From the NCBI GenBank assembly GCA_029204225.1, contig CM055095.1, positions 22,260,006-22,324,005 of the forward strand: 64,000 nt of DNA. The letters are read 5' to 3'. The DNA is from Diphasiastrum complanatum (lineage: Eukaryota; Streptophyta; Lycopodiopsida; Lycopodiales; Lycopodiaceae). The notes beneath the pieces are model-generated. The model had not been told where the DNA came from, searched no databases, and worked only from the letters and a program-made list of their open reading frames with translations. Of this stretch, positions 23,121 through 35,272 are shown piece after piece; position 1 is the first letter of the stretch; every line of letters begins with the position of its first letter. The translations under genes and the position numbers were made by a program.

Positions 23121-23893
23121 GTGGAACTTGAAGCTGCTAAAGTAACAACTGAAGTTCGGTCTTCACCATTGCAGCCTCCAAGAAATTTACGTACAGATAT
23201 GAATGATCAATTACATCATCACGAAAAACCCTTCAAGATGACTGAACCGGAGGCACCGCATATAGAATTACTCATGAACATTTTGTCTAGCAAGATCAAT
23301 ATTTCATTGGGAGAGTTCCTAAAGTTGGTGCCAAAAGCAAAAGAAGTCTTAGCGCAAAAGTTAGCTCAAGAAGAACCAGAAGTCCATTATGAGCCACTTT
23401 TTTGTGCTGGATTTGAAGAATCTAACGATGTACTCCATGTGGGAGCCGCTTGAGAAAGTGAACAAAAGAATATCACTCTGCCGATACAACATAGACAATT
23501 TTCTAAAGAAGCAACCATGATAGATGGCGGTTCAGGAGTTAACCTGATTTCTACAAAGCTATGTACAAAATGGGGCCTGACAAAGATTAAGCCTGCTACT
23601 TTTGCTATTAAGCTAGCTGATCAAATGACAGTTCATCCACGAGGAATGGTGGAAGATATACCTGTCAGGATTGCAGGAGTACAGTTCGCATTACTTTTGT
23701 CATGATGGACTTACCAGAAGCACCAAATATCTATCGAGTTCTATTAGGACGTCCATGGTTACGAGTTGCACAAGTAGTTCATAATTGGGGTACTAGAAAA
23801 ATCACTTTTGAAAATCGTGAACGTGCAGTTAAAGATGATCCTACGACTTGGACTATCAAACCAGTGGTTCAAAAAGTGGATGACGATTCATGA
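23121..23893 (+). pseudogene. Element A gag end and aspartic protease
   Basis: 23121-23453 is a Glu/Pro/Leu-rich stretch with no zinc knuckle, probably the C-terminal part of Gag or the linker. 23517-23893 carries the retropepsin active site MIDGGSGVNLIS, the flap-side KLADQMTVHP, and the second hydrophobic segment NIYRVLLGRPWL. This is a typical gypsy protease that would process Gag-Pol. A TGA at 23703-23705 and a one-frame change break it. Confidence 0.75.
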
Positions 23894-23995
23894 ACAACGG
23901 ATCACACTTGTGATTGACTAGAAAAAAAAATTGGGAGTTCACTACGATTCTCAAACAGATACTGTCAATTGGAACGAAGCTCTTGCAACAATTGA

Positions 23996-24823
23996 TTGTA
24001 CAACATGATATATGTATCAACAGATATTCAATTAGAGATGAGCGAGATTTTATTATTAGATCAAACTTTGAATACACCAATCACGTTTTCAATAAATGTG
24101 CTGAATGTAGCCTGGATATCAACAGAACCTATATCAGGTCCAATTGAGGATGATCTCATACCAGTGAGCCATGCCTTAACGTATGATGGCAATGCAGAAC
24201 TTACAGATGAACAGATTCTACATCATATGGTTCTGACCAGATTTGGAGTGCGTAATGTTCCTGATGAACCAACAATTAAATCGTCCAAAGTAGTTATATT
24301 GAAGAGAGACAGGATTACAGGTTCGATGACGAAGAAACAAGCTAAGCAACATTATAATACAATCCTGAAATGGGAAAATCCCCCTCAAAAGATCGATTCA
24401 AAGGAAGTGCCACCTCTATTGGATAAAGGCAAAGGAAAAGTCAAGAATGATCCTTCAAGTCAGATTTCCAGCAGGACATCATCGTCTAGGAAGTCTTCAC
24501 CTGTGAAGAAAGATTTATCATCTCGAAAGTCATCACCTCCACGATCAAGTCCTGCTAAGAACGCTAAACAAAGATCCAAGACAAGTCCTTTCGAAAAAGA
24601 ACAAGAAAATGTAGTCCATCATGATATGCCAGAGCATTTTAGATGTTATACACTGGATGATGTGGTTATCATGTTACCTAAAGCACATCGTGAACCTGAA
24701 GAACACATGCAGGAATCTAAAGAGGTTTACGATGGCCCATCTAGGATGCAACCAATGAATCTTGCCGAACCAGGAGAACCGGAAAAGATTGTACAAGTGG
24801 GATCACAACTTACTCTTGAATAG
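23996..24823 (+). pseudogene. Element A protease-RT linker
   Basis: A 275-residue open stretch, mostly Ser/Lys/Pro-rich and disordered (SSRKSSPVKKD repeats). The matching linker in the minus remnant abuts the pre-integrase region directly. No enzymatic motif. It ends in a TAG just before the RT N-terminal segment. Confidence 0.55.
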
Positions 24824-24838
24824 TGTCAAGCACTCCGT

Positions 24839-26104
24839 TTGTTACTTATTAAGTATCAAGATTGCTTTGCATGGACTTATCAAAATTTGAAGGGTATTCG
24901 GACATCAGTGATTGAACATACCATACCTTTAGTACCTGATGCAGTACCAAAGGTTACAAAGTTCTATCGCTGTAATCCTAATGTGGTAGACCTGATAAAG
25001 AAAGAACTTCAGAGATTGCTTGATGTCGATTTCATTTATGACATCGAGCATACCGAATAAATTTCACTGATTGTCATTGTTCCTAAGAAAAATGAGAAAT
25101 TGCGAATCTGTTTGAATCTCAAAGCATTGAATAAAGTGACACGGAAGGATCATTTTCCGTTACCTTTTACTGAAAGCATTTTGGATCGCCTTGCTGGAGC
25201 GGAAGCTTATAGTTTCTTGGATGGATTTAGTGGCTACAACCAAGTTAAGATTGCACCTGTCGATCGCCACAAAACTGCTTTTGCAACAGAATGGGGCACC
25301 TATGCTTACAAAGTAATGTCGTTTGGACTCTATAATGCACCAAGTTCATTCCAAAGAGTAATGCAATTTGCCTTTAAAGATTATATGCAGAAATTCCTTG
25401 AAATTTACTTGGACGACTTGGGAGTTCATAGTACAGATATAGACCACCTGGATCGATTGGAGAAAGTATTTGAAAGATGCCGCAGATATCAGATTTCTCT
25501 AAATCCAAAAAAATGCCAAATATGGGTTTTGCATGGAGTTGTGCTTGGACATGTGATATCAAGACATGGTATTGCCACCAATTATCCTAAGATCAAAGTT
25601 ATTGTGGAATTGCCACCGCCAACAACACTTCAAGGAGTTTATGTGTTTATGAGTCATGCGAACTACTATCAAATTTTTATTATCTTCTTTGCAGATTTAG
25701 CACGACCTATATACAAACTAACTATTGTTCCTATTTGGACAGTAGAGGCATTAGAAGCCTTTGAAAAGTTGAAAAAAGCATTATCTTTAGCATCAATACT
25801 GTGTTCTCCAGATTGGACATTAGAGTTTCATGTTCATACGGATGCCTCAAAATATGCCATTGGATCAGTTTTGACGCAGCCAGGTGACTATAAGAAGGAT
25901 TATCCTATACGATTTGCAAGCAGACAACTTACAGATTCAAAGAAGAATTATTCAACAACAAAACATGAAGCGCTACCCATGATTTTTTCTGTTCGGAAAT
26001 TTCGTCACTACCTCATGGAAACGCACTTTGCATTTTATACGGATCATCAACCATTACTTTACTTGGTAAATAAGACATGTAATACTGGACGTATTGCAAG
26101 ATGA
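24839..26104 (+). pseudogene. Element A reverse transcriptase and RNase H
   Basis: 24839-25060 is the RT entry (FAWTYQNLKGIRTSVIEHTIPL). A TAA follows, then 25100-26104 holds the palm and RNase H. Key motifs: RICLNLKALNKVTRKDHFPLP, AYSFLDGFSGYNQV, MSFGLYNAPSSFQRVM, and YLDD in IYLDDLGVHS, where Ty3/gypsy usually has FVDD or FIDD. In RNase H, HVHTDASKYAIGSVLTQPG and FYTDHQPLLYL are present. The domain reads well, but upstream and downstream stops (25058, 26102) separate it from its partners. Confidence 0.85.
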
Positions 26105-26212
26105 TTATTATTATTGACTGAATTTGACTTTCGAATTGTGGTCAGAAAGGGGAAGCAACATTATCTAGCCGATCATGTTTAACGAATTGAATCCGCACCA
26201 GATAATATTGAA

Positions 26213-27529
26213 GTGGATGATGAACTGCCAGATGCTGCGTTGTTCTATGTTGAAGCAGTACCTGAGTGGGCGACAGATATTGTTGAGTACCTGATGCTAG
26301 GACAACCGAATGACTCTTTGACAAAAGTACAGAAAAGACAATTGATTCATAAGGCTCAACCTTATCAATTAATTGCAGGGCAATTGTATCGTCGTGGATC
26401 AGATAATATTCTATGAAGATGTGTTTTATCGCATGAAGTACCAGATTTAATCATGTTTTCACATGATGGCATGGGTGGAGGACACTTCTCTACAGATATT
26501 ACTATTCACAAACTTTTACAATCTGGATGTTGGTGGCCTACTCTTCATAAGGACACAGAAAATTTTATTCAGACATGTGATGTCTGCCAGCGAACACAAC
26601 GGCCTACTCACAGAATTATGAACCCTTACATCCGGTTTTATTGCAAGCACCATTTGAAAAATGGGGACTGGATTATGTTGGTCCTATTCATCCTGTTGTG
26701 CAAGGATCTCAGGCCCGATACATTATTGTCGCAACTAATTATATGACCAAGTGGGTTGAAGCCAAAGCTGTCAAAGTGGCTGATGCGAAATCTACGGCCA
26801 AGTTTCTATATGAAAATATTATAATCAGATTTGGATGTCCGATTGAAATAGTCAGTGATCGGGGTACACACTTTGTTAATCAAACAATAAAGTGTTTACT
26901 AGAAGATTTTTTTGTTATACACAGATTTAGTACTCCCTATTATCCCAGAGGGAATGGCCAAGCTGAATCTTCCAATAAGATTCTCTGCACCATTATGACA
27001 AAGACAGTTGAAGCGAGTTGGTTTGATTGGGAACATAAATTGTATACAGCATTATGGGCATTCAGAATCGCTTACAAAAATAGTACAAATCAAGCACCTT
27101 TTCAACTGGTTTATGGTCAAGATGTTGTTATGCCAATTGAATTTTTAATCCCATCTCTACGCATAGCAACAACGATTAAATGATGATATGTCTTTACAAC
27201 TCCATCATGAAGCGTTGCACAAATTATGTGAAATCCGATTGATGGCGGTTCATGCCTTAGCAACAGAGAAAGCCCGCCGCAAGGCATGGCACGATCGTCG
27301 ATTGCACAAGAAAGATCTGGAAGCAGGAGTTCTTGCATTGATGTACAAAACCAAGCTGATCAAGGGTAAGTTGAAGTTTACCGGGGAAGGCCCGTATAAA
27401 GTGAAGGAAATCCTGAACTATGGCGCAGTAATTCTTGAGCACTGGGATGGAAAACGATTTGATACTCCGATAAATGGCAGCCGATTACGCAAGTTTTGGC
27501 AGCCTGCTACGCCAGTTCAGCAAGCCTGA
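26213..27529 (+). pseudogene. Element A integrase
   Basis: Zinc-binding domain at 26453-26625 (HDGMGGGHF ... TCDVCQRTQRP). A frameshift near 26630 leads to the core (26641-27183), with catalytic residues in WGLDYVGPI, VSDRGTHFVN and GQAESSNKIL, so D, D and E are all kept. The C-terminal part is in another frame (27188-27529), with PFQLVYGQDVVMP, LKFTGEGPYKVKEI and PINGSRLRKFW. Three frames are needed to read it, so it is inactive now. Confidence 0.85.
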
Positions 27530-28900
27530 TCTCAATATATTTTAATTTTATTTATTTTTCAGTTTTTTGTTTTCAGTATTTAACTTGCTGACTTTTTTGG
27601 AAAAAGACAGTCAAAAAATAAAAAATAAAAAAAAGAGAAAAAAGGAAAAAATAAGGAAAGACTGATGAGCAAAAGTCAGGAAGTCATCAGCATAAAAAAA
27701 AGGAAGCACAGTATTTTTATGAAAAAGGCCTTTGAAAACCACTTTTTTGGGCAGATTTGGCCAATACAGTATCAGAAACCTTCGCTGAGCTCTCAGATTA
27801 TACATCCACCCTTGATTTATCTAAATTGAGGTGGGCGGAGGTTCCTGACAAGAGAAAATTCAATTTTTGAGCTAGGCAAATGTTCAGTGATAAGCCATTT
27901 TGGGAACCTTCACCGAGCATCATAACCTCATTATGAATCTTCGCCGACCTGCTAGATGATCTTAAAATGTTGTCCATAGGTTCAGATTGTAAAAAAATGC
28001 ATTTATGACAGTACATGGGCGAAGGACCCTCCTGGGCGAAGGTTCATCCTTCGCCAGCCCTGGAAAACTTTTGCGCGAAGCCAATAAAAGTCCCCAATAA
28101 CTGCATATTGCAGGTGTCATGGGACCGCCACTAGTTTTGCTGGGGGATATTACTGGAGAATTTGCGGATCCCAAGGCAACCCTAACCCTAGTTAATAAGT
28201 GAGAGGGATTTGGCACCCTGCGTGTGTAAGTCCAACCTAATGATCACATAGTTATTTGATTAATTAGAAGTTAATAAAGGACTTTAGGCCTTTTTGCGGG
28301 ACTTTTAATGTCGCAGGGCCTAAATGTCAAGTTAGTGAATAAAGTTGGGTTTCCCTCCAATTTTGATAGTTCTCACACTTTTTTAAATTTGAATAAAAAG
28401 AGAGGCAAGACTAGACCAATAGGATTCAGAGGCCAGGGTCCTCCTCTCTACTATAAAAAGGGACCAACTCGAGTTGCTCTTGATGTTCATTTTCTCATTT
28501 CAATAAAGCATATTGGTTCTCTTTACAAATGGATTGATGAATGTCCTTGCTCTTCCTCTCTTTTCCTCCATTTCTCATGCTTTCTTTGGATTTTGCCAAT
28601 TGTTGGATCTAATCATTATGGGGGTTGCTATTTCTTATGTTTTTTGTGAGAGAGAAAGGGAGAGAGAGAAGAGTAAGTTTCTATCGTTGTTGTGGATATA
28701 GGGTTAATGGAAGTAGGGTTAATGGATGTAGTGTTAGATCTTCCATTCATGTTGAAATCTGAACTATACTATCGCTCTCATGGGAACAAACCTCTGCGTG
28801 ACAACTAACTCTATCTCTTTGATGCTAGATTTACTAGATCTTGGATTCAGTTTAGGCAAGGAAAGAAACCCACTGCACCAGTATTAAACTTGGCACAAGG
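27530..28900 (+). mobile_element. Element A 3' region / LTR-like segment
   Basis: After integrase come a purine-rich A/G run (27600-27660) and sequence with several CTTCGCC-type motifs (27780-28080), one forming a perfect 8-bp hairpin at 28035-28055. Then TATAAAAAG at 28452-28460 and CAATAAAG at about 28500. This order (TATA then polyadenylation signal about 50 bases on) fits a retrotransposon LTR. Without the 5' copy the LTR ends cannot be fixed. Confidence 0.5.
28452..28460 (+). promoter_or_regulatory. TATA box in element A LTR-like region
   Basis: CTATAAAAAGGGACC is a strong TATA match in the expected part of an LTR. A GAGAGA run (28648-28668) lies downstream, like a CT/GA-rich leader. 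Confidence 0.5.
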
Positions 28901-29288
28901 CCATAGCTACAATGTTTCAAAAGAAAAACAAAGTCATAACGTGTAACATTTACGTAGCATGCAATAAGACAAATATAGGCTTAGATTACTTTCACTCAGA
29001 TAAAAAATATGAGTTGTCATCTAGACACAAAAATAATGATTCATCAGGCGGTAGCTCAAAACTTGGCTCAAGGGTGTGATATCAATTGCGTGGTCATAGA
29101 TATGTAATGAAGACACAGATCTAAGGTGGTACATGCTCGGTCTTATCTATGGATGGTGTTTGAGATAGACCTTACATGGTTGCTAGATAGGATGTAACTC
29201 TATTTGGATCAGAAGCAACTATGTATCCGTGGATGACAAAAGAATCAGTAAGACTAGATGAGCCTAGACACATCTAATACTACTAATT
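28901..29288. other. Junction between element A and element D debris
   Basis: No coding frame or terminal repeat is visible; it could be the interior of element D (minus) after gag. Confidence 0.3.
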
Positions 29289-30479
29289 TTGGTAAGGTGC
29301 AAATGGACCAACTTGATGAGTAGGCACATTGGTATCTTCTATATAATACATCGCTGGGTCTATGTAGTCGGAATCAACTTGGGTGATAGACGATGTAGCA
29401 ATATGTTGACTCTCTACAAAAGGCTATTGTTTTGGATGGAGAGCGATGGGCCTTGGATAAGAAGACTCAGGTTGAGAATGTAAAAGTGGTGTAGGATGGT
29501 TCATAAAACCAAAGGATCGAGGTTGATGAAAACCTGGGCCTATTAGCCTTGGTTGGTATTGTCCTAGCCTCTACACGGATGCTTGTGGATTGTAATTTGT
29601 TGTGTAGTTCGTAGGTCCAAGTGGTCTATATGGATGGTACATTGGTCTTGGTGCCTGTTGATAGTATGTTCTTGCATGTCGGCACTCCTTGGCAGCATGG
29701 TGTTGATGAGCACACACAGAGCACCATATATTCTCATAGATAGGAAAGGTCTTTTTGACCACATCCTTTAGCATTTTTTGGAACTCTGAGGTCAACTTCT
29801 CCATTTGTGCTTCGTGTGTCCGTTGCCAACCTTCTAGATGTTGAAGGATATCGACCATGCTAGTTGAGGCGGATTCTTCAATACGTGAAGTCTCGTGTTT
29901 AGCCATCCCCTTACTTTTTTTTCGTGATAATTGCATTCCTCATCAGACCCTTCATCTTCTTCATAGACGGAGTCATCCATTGCGTCTTTCAATCACTCGT
30001 ACGAGTCTGCGGGTTCCAATTCTCTCCTAATGGCCTTGGGTAAACCGAATAAAACAAGTTTAATGGCCATTTCTTCGTTGATTTTATCACCCACACTCTA
30101 CCTTGAGATGTTTAAAATGCTCAATATAGGTGCGTACCGACTCTCTACTCCTCATTTTGATTCAAGTCAATTGGATGAAAGGGCTTTGAGTGAGCTTGGA
30201 GGGTTCAAACCTTGTGGTGAGAGCTTTTTCTATGGTTTTCCATGATTCTATATCCGGTTTCTTTAGATTTAAACACCACTCCTTCGCATTGCCTTGTAGA
30301 ACCATCAAGAACAATGTTAACTTTTCAGTGTCTGAGCTGTCTCTTTCGAACTTATGAGCATTGTTGAAGTCTTGAAGAAAATGAACTGGGTCTGAGTCCC
30401 CATCATACTTCGGTGTATCGATTTGCAGAATCCTCTTCGCCACTCGCGGAGGCTGTTGATTTACACTTGTTGCCATCAT
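29289..30479 (-). pseudogene. Ty3/gypsy element D gag
   Basis: Minus strand. 30479-30162 is a retrotransposon Gag core (YDGDSDPVHFLQDFNN, LFLMVLQGNAKEWCLNL, FEPSKLTQSP). 29936-29571 is the nucleocapsid, with one CCHC-type knuckle CSVCAHQHHAAKECRHA (CxxC....H....C spacing) and a Pro/Tyr-rich tail (PRPMYHPYRPLGP). The two lie in different frames. No protease, RT or integrase follows in the minus sense before element A, so only the 5' part of the element is left. Confidence 0.75.
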
Positions 30480-30862
30480 GATCTAGCAGATATTCTATGC
30501 ACTTAGGTGATGGGTGATGGATGTTGATATCGACAGATTTGGCAAACTTATCGTGACGGATCTATGGCTTCCTACTAGGACACTTCCAAGGCGTTCCAAA
30601 CCCTCAATGATTTCACAAACCCTCAAGGACTTTGCTCAAAAAATTCTCAAGGAGGCTTGCACAAACCCTCAAGGAGCCATCTCTCAAAAACCCTAAATCC
30701 TCGATGAGGCTTTGTAAAGTAGAAAACAAACAAAGAAGAATGTTTGAGAAAAAAAAAAGCAAAGAAAAAGTAGCAAGCAACAAAAAAAATGCAACATACA
30801 AAAAATGGCTTGAAAAACCAAGGAAGAGTAGCTACGAAAGTAGAGAAAGCAAAAAAAAAGAG

Positions 30863-30876
30863 CATCAATGACGCCA
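30863..30876 (-). other. Element D primer-binding site
   Basis: Minus strand TGGCGTCATTGATG begins one base inside the LTR end, the usual Tat/Athila-type PBS position. Confidence 0.6.
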
Positions 30877-30877
30877 A

Positions 30878-31479
30878 TGTTGTACGTTTTGCATCCTCTG
30901 TTGGCTATAGCTCCATCTAGCATGACTATGGTGGTCTCCCAACTAGTCTACGCTATGGCTCTCCAACTAGCTTGAGCAAGAGGATGGGAAGAGCATGGTG
31001 AGTATTCCTGAGAGTAAGATCCACTCTCTTTCTCTTTCTCTTTCTCTCCTGTTTTCTAATTACAACAATGATAAGAACCCTAAACCAAGCCTCCTTCTCC
31101 AAGGCTTAACCTACTAAAGAATGGAAGGCCTGGATTAACTTAAAATCACAATAAATAAAACCTAAACTAAATCTCCTCCTCTAAGGCTTAACCTTACAAA
31201 GAATGGAGGGCCTAGATTAACTTAACCTGTTGCCAGATAATAATGTACAATACAATGTGAAGTGACACAATACATGAAACCACACAAGGGAGAACATTTA
31301 GAGAGAAACAATAGGCATGTATTACAAATGAGGTTCTTGTCGAAAATGGACTCTTCCACTCCTATATATACTTGGAGTGGTGGTCACTTACAAAAGGGCA
31401 CTATGGGACTAACTTAATTTTGAATCACATTGGTGCCATGGGACAAACCCTCAATAGGCCTTTGTGACTAACTTTTACA
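30878..31479 (-). mobile_element. Element D 5' LTR (about 602 bp)
   Basis: In minus sense it starts TGTAAAAGTTAGTC (31479) and ends AACGTACAACA (30878), next to the PBS, with gag about 400 bases further on. A minus-strand TATATATAGG near 31362-31371 is the likely promoter. The other LTR is not present, so the outer end is an estimate. Confidence 0.6.
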
Positions 31480-31639
31480 TAGCTTGAGATTGTCGACGCT
31501 ACCTCCAAGAAGATCGAGCTGAGTGTGCACATAGCCCACAAGATATATTCCTGAGTCTGTCTGTCTTTTAATGCAGGAACCGACTACTGTCGAGGAGACA
31601 CTTAGCCAACCAGACTCCGTGTGGAAATCTGCAAAATTG

Positions 31640-32426
31640 GACCAAGAATGAATCCTAAAATGATCCACAAGAGTGATTGGATGTTAGATACAATTGGTCT
31701 ATCAATCTACGCAAGATTTAGATCAATCTAGATCAAATTTAGATGAGAAAATCTAACAAGAACAATCATAAACGAAAGGAAATTGTACTTGCTGGTTTCA
31801 CACGTGTGAAAACCTGTCGAAGTACAGACTCCAACCTATCAAAACTATCAAAACTATCAAGACAAATGATGAAATTGACAAGAATTGCCTCCAGAACCAA
31901 GAATGGTGTTTCTTAATGATTATGGCCAAATGTGGCTCTATATATACAAAAAGTGGGAGCTCATGGTACTGATCATCCCTCTAGTCTCACATGTGTGAGG
32001 GTGCTTTGTCATGTGATGATTTATCATGCAAAATTGACACTTGGACAAAACCTTCTATTTTGAGCACTTTTGGTCCATTTTTCTTTCATGTAGAGAACTA
32101 GGAAAAACTCTTATAGAAGTGCAAATTCGACTTCCTCAGCCTATTCCACACATGTGAGCAGACCTCTACACATGGGATTTGACATCTAATCTCATGATGT
32201 GGCTTCATACAATTTCTAGATTGATGCCATGTGGCATATGACTAAAAAACATGATTTTGGCCTTTTTAGCCAATAGAACTTGATCTAAACTACATGTACA
32301 AGCTATATGATTGTATTACATAAAAAGTACATTTATTTCACATGTGAAAACAAGCTCCACACATGTGTAATCATCCTATATCCATAGATTTGGCCTTCAC
32401 CAAGCATAACTTTTGCATTTTTCACA
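31640..32426 (-). mobile_element. Copia-type 3' LTR with PPT (minus)
   Basis: The plus strand ends GCATTTTTCACA at 32426, followed by CTCCTCTT, i.e. a minus-strand polypurine tract AAGAGGAG directly before the LTR start. The next ~30 bases (CTCTAGCTTGG) match the area just inside the PPT of the young copia element. CTATATATAC near 31932 is a promoter candidate, and TTTCACACGTGTGAAAA sits at 31796-31812. The outer (left) end is approximate. The element body is lost at 32577. Confidence 0.6.
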
Positions 32427-32576
32427 CTCCTCTTAAAAACTCTAGCTTGGTAAATCTAGCTTGATAAAAAACATGATGATCTTGAACTTCGCTCCATGGG
32501 CTGAATTGGTCTTTGCTGGTCCAAAAGGCTGAACCTTGAGGCTTGCTCCTTCTTCATGTGTGTGATGCCACCTTAT

Positions 32577-33830
32577 TGTTAAAAATTGAATATCAACATA
32601 AATATGGCACGATATACTCGAAAATGAAGATATGAGCTGGTTAAGTATAAATCATGAAGAGGCCTAAAGTCATTTTTCGAGAATATATCTTCTAAGTACT
32701 TGCCTTATAATTAAGGGCAAGACCTTTATAGGAAAGACATTGCCTTGGATAACCTTTACTAGGTCGTCCACACGAAACGGCTAGATATGAAAAGACATGT
32801 TAAACTAGAGTAACTTCAACTGTTAATTAAATATACCTTTCATGGTATAATTGAATGTATTTTCAGTCTAAATGTTAACATGACCCTTTTGTGGGAGCAA
32901 CACACCTATTGTTTAAGAGGTGGGTTTGTTCGTCCTGTAGAACATATATTGGTCTCACACTTCAGTCTCGAGCATCGAGAGAGAAGAATTTATGCATATG
33001 TAAGAGATTGAAGAAGTGAATAGAGTTCTGTGAGTTATTCTCTCTTACCTCTGTTTTCCACACTACTGAGTGTGAGTGATCTTGAGTCTGCTAACAATCT
33101 CTAATGCATTACATGAATTACTCTCTGATCAAACAGACTCTCTAGTGCATTACAGTTGTTTGCTATTTATCTGTAAAGCATGCTCTTAAGAATTGTCTTA
33201 AAACTATCTTATTCATCTGTTGCGAATACTTTCTTTTCGACACTCAAATAACGACTATCCTTGGTACAGTCTAGCGTGATCATTGAATAAAGTTGTATGT
33301 ATACATATGAGATGACAATCTTTGTCTGAGGAATTGAATCTTTGATCTGTTTTCTTGATTGTCACTGACATAAGTTTCTAACGTGCTATAAAACCATTCG
33401 TGTTCTTTGAGTATTAATTTGGACTTTAGTTGCTGAGGACTTTTGTCTAGAAATGAACAGTTCGCGAACGCGATTAATTAATTGTATGTACAATCGTGAA
33501 TACATCAAACATTTCTCGACTCTCTGTTGACACCTTAATCAGCCAAAGTGTAGTACTGTTGTACTACTCTGATAACATCTCATCTGTAGAGCACGTTTCA
33601 TTCGATTTAATAGAGGCCAGATTGTTTTTCTGAAAATTATCAACACCACACACCCAAATATAAGTAATACTGGTTACTTTTTAATGTCTTTCGACAACCA
33701 GAATAACACTCGACACCACTTGTCATAAATTGTACCAAATACATAACTTTCTAACGTTGTCCTCTTTGGGAATGACACTATTTGCTACAAAATCTATATT
33801 AACCTTGTTGGTATAGTACGACATATACCA
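32577..33830 (+). mobile_element. Ty3/gypsy element B 5' LTR (about 1254 bp)
   Basis: Its end is fixed by the PBS five bases on (TGGTGTCGTTGTTGGGGA at 33836-33853). It ends ACATATACCA. The proposed start, TGTTAAAAATTGAATATC at 32577, is the first good TG at the point where the previous LTR family stops. No 3' copy lies within the window, so the start is inferred. Confidence 0.5.
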
Positions 33831-33835
33831 ATTTT

Positions 33836-33853
33836 TGGTGTCGTTGTTGGGGA
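33836..33853 (+). other. Element B primer-binding site, C-to-T decayed
   Basis: TGGTGTCGTTGTTGGGGA matches the Tat/Athila-type PBS TGGCGCCGTTGCCGGGGA except for C-to-T changes (TGGC to TGGT, CGCC to GTC-type, GCC to GTT), as expected from deamination of methylated cytosines. Confidence 0.7.
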
Positions 33854-33879
33854 TAGTTTAGGAAAGCTATAAGAAATCT

Positions 33880-35272
33880 GACAAATCCATCTGCATCTCT
33901 AGTGTATGTCAGATAGAGAATCTAGATTAGAACGATATTGTAAGCTTAGAGAAGAATTTTTACGAAGACAAAGTGAGAGTACTAGTCGAAGAAATCTAGA
34001 CGAAATCACTGCCTAGTTACTTGAACTCCTAATTAGCTTCAGTATAGAGGGTCCTGCTGCACGTTTCACTTCTATATCAAAAATTAAATACAATTATTTT
34101 AAAGAGACTTCTTCCAACAATGCAGATAGCTATGTCTCACAATTCGAGTCAATCACTAATGAAAATAACGAAGGTACTAACATTGACAAACTACGAATCT
34201 TCCCTGGCCTGCTAAGAAAGCAGGCACGCATCTGGTACAGTCAAGTTGAACCAGGCCGTGTAGGAATCTGGTACCTGCTAAAAGATGCGTTTCTGAACCA
34301 ATTCAGAGAAATCGGTTACAAATCGAGAATTCTTGGATGTCTGAACAATGTTCAGAAGAAGAGTAAAGAATCCCTTCGCAAATATACACGAAAGGTTAAA
34401 AATCTCATAGGAAAACTAACCGGTGTATATCCCGTTGATATGCAGATCAAATGGCCTTTGGCTGGTTTACCACCAAAGATCGATCGGTATTAAAGACAAG
34501 GGGACATGACCTCCTTAGCAACAGTAATAGTTAGTGCCGAAAATTTTGAGACCTTGAAACTAGCATGAAAGTGACGATCAACTACGAAATCTTGAAAGTC
34601 GAAGACTGATTCTAGTGACAGCGAGGATGATTTTGATTCTGATTCAAGTACCAGTTCTTCAAGTTCGAAATCTGAAAGCAGTGAATCATCAGAATCAGAA
34701 GCTAACAAAGGAGAGAGAAAGAGTAAATGACGATCCAAACGAAAGGATGACACAAAAGTTGTCGAGGATAAGTCGTCAACTTCTAAAGTTGAAAAGCTTT
34801 GGAAGAGTAACATGGTTGACCTTAATAAAAAGTTTAATGACTTGAAAGTACAGATCTCTGAAGTTGCAGATAAAAGATCAAAAGCGTCTTCTTCCAACTC
34901 AGGAATGTGGTGTACGAAATGCGGAACTTCAGGACACACTAAGGAAGACTGCACCACTGTGAATGTCAAATATGTTGAAGATCTTGCCCAGGAGGTACTT
35001 TTTATTTTTCAAAATGATGCGACTACTAACTATGTTCAAGGTACTGCATCATCAACCTAGCAGGACAGACCCAAGTTTGCACCAAGAAGACATAATCCTC
35101 CTAAATTTGTTGGACCAGCGAAGTCTCAAACCACGACTAAACCAGTGTCAGGCAATTGCTTTATTGTGGAGAGCCGAGACATTTTTCACCTGACTGTCCT
35201 CAGCTTCGAAAGCCGATTGGTTATATACCGTTATGCTCAAACTGCAGAGAGACTGGCCACAAGTATCTTGAC
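33880..35272 (+). pseudogene. Element B gag (5' half, before insertion)
   Basis: The Gag core reads across 34190-34490 (LRIFPGLLRKQARIWYSQ, LKDAFLNQFREIGYKSR, PVDMQIKWPLAGLPPKID), then an acidic/Ser-rich stretch, then two zinc knuckles in different frames: CTKCGTSGHTKEDC near 34914-34955, and a decayed CSNCRETGHKYLDC at 35234-35275. The second is cut by the nested copia-type element exactly at its last Asp-Cys. Several stops occur. Confidence 0.75.

Larger units (their letters stand above)
22860..28900 (+). mobile_element. Ty3/gypsy element A (Tat-like), truncated
   Basis: Order on the plus strand: end of Gag or linker (23121-23453), aspartic protease, Ser/Lys linker, RT, RNase H, integrase, then an LTR-like region with a TATA box. 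This is the Ty3/gypsy order. No 5' LTR or PBS was found before 23121, so the 5' end is lost. Stops at several domain junctions make it non-functional. The IDGGSG protease site and the pre-integrase segment resemble the Tat lineage and also the minus remnant at 8760-10150. Confidence 0.8.

Noticed and set aside
29289-29483. Plus-strand ORFs 29289-29771
   Set aside because: Opposite-strand shadows of the minus-strand gag with its zinc knuckle.
30613-30923. Lys-rich (plus) and Phe-rich (minus) ORFs
   Set aside because: Low-complexity A/T-rich sequence beside the PBS of element D; both strands open by composition.
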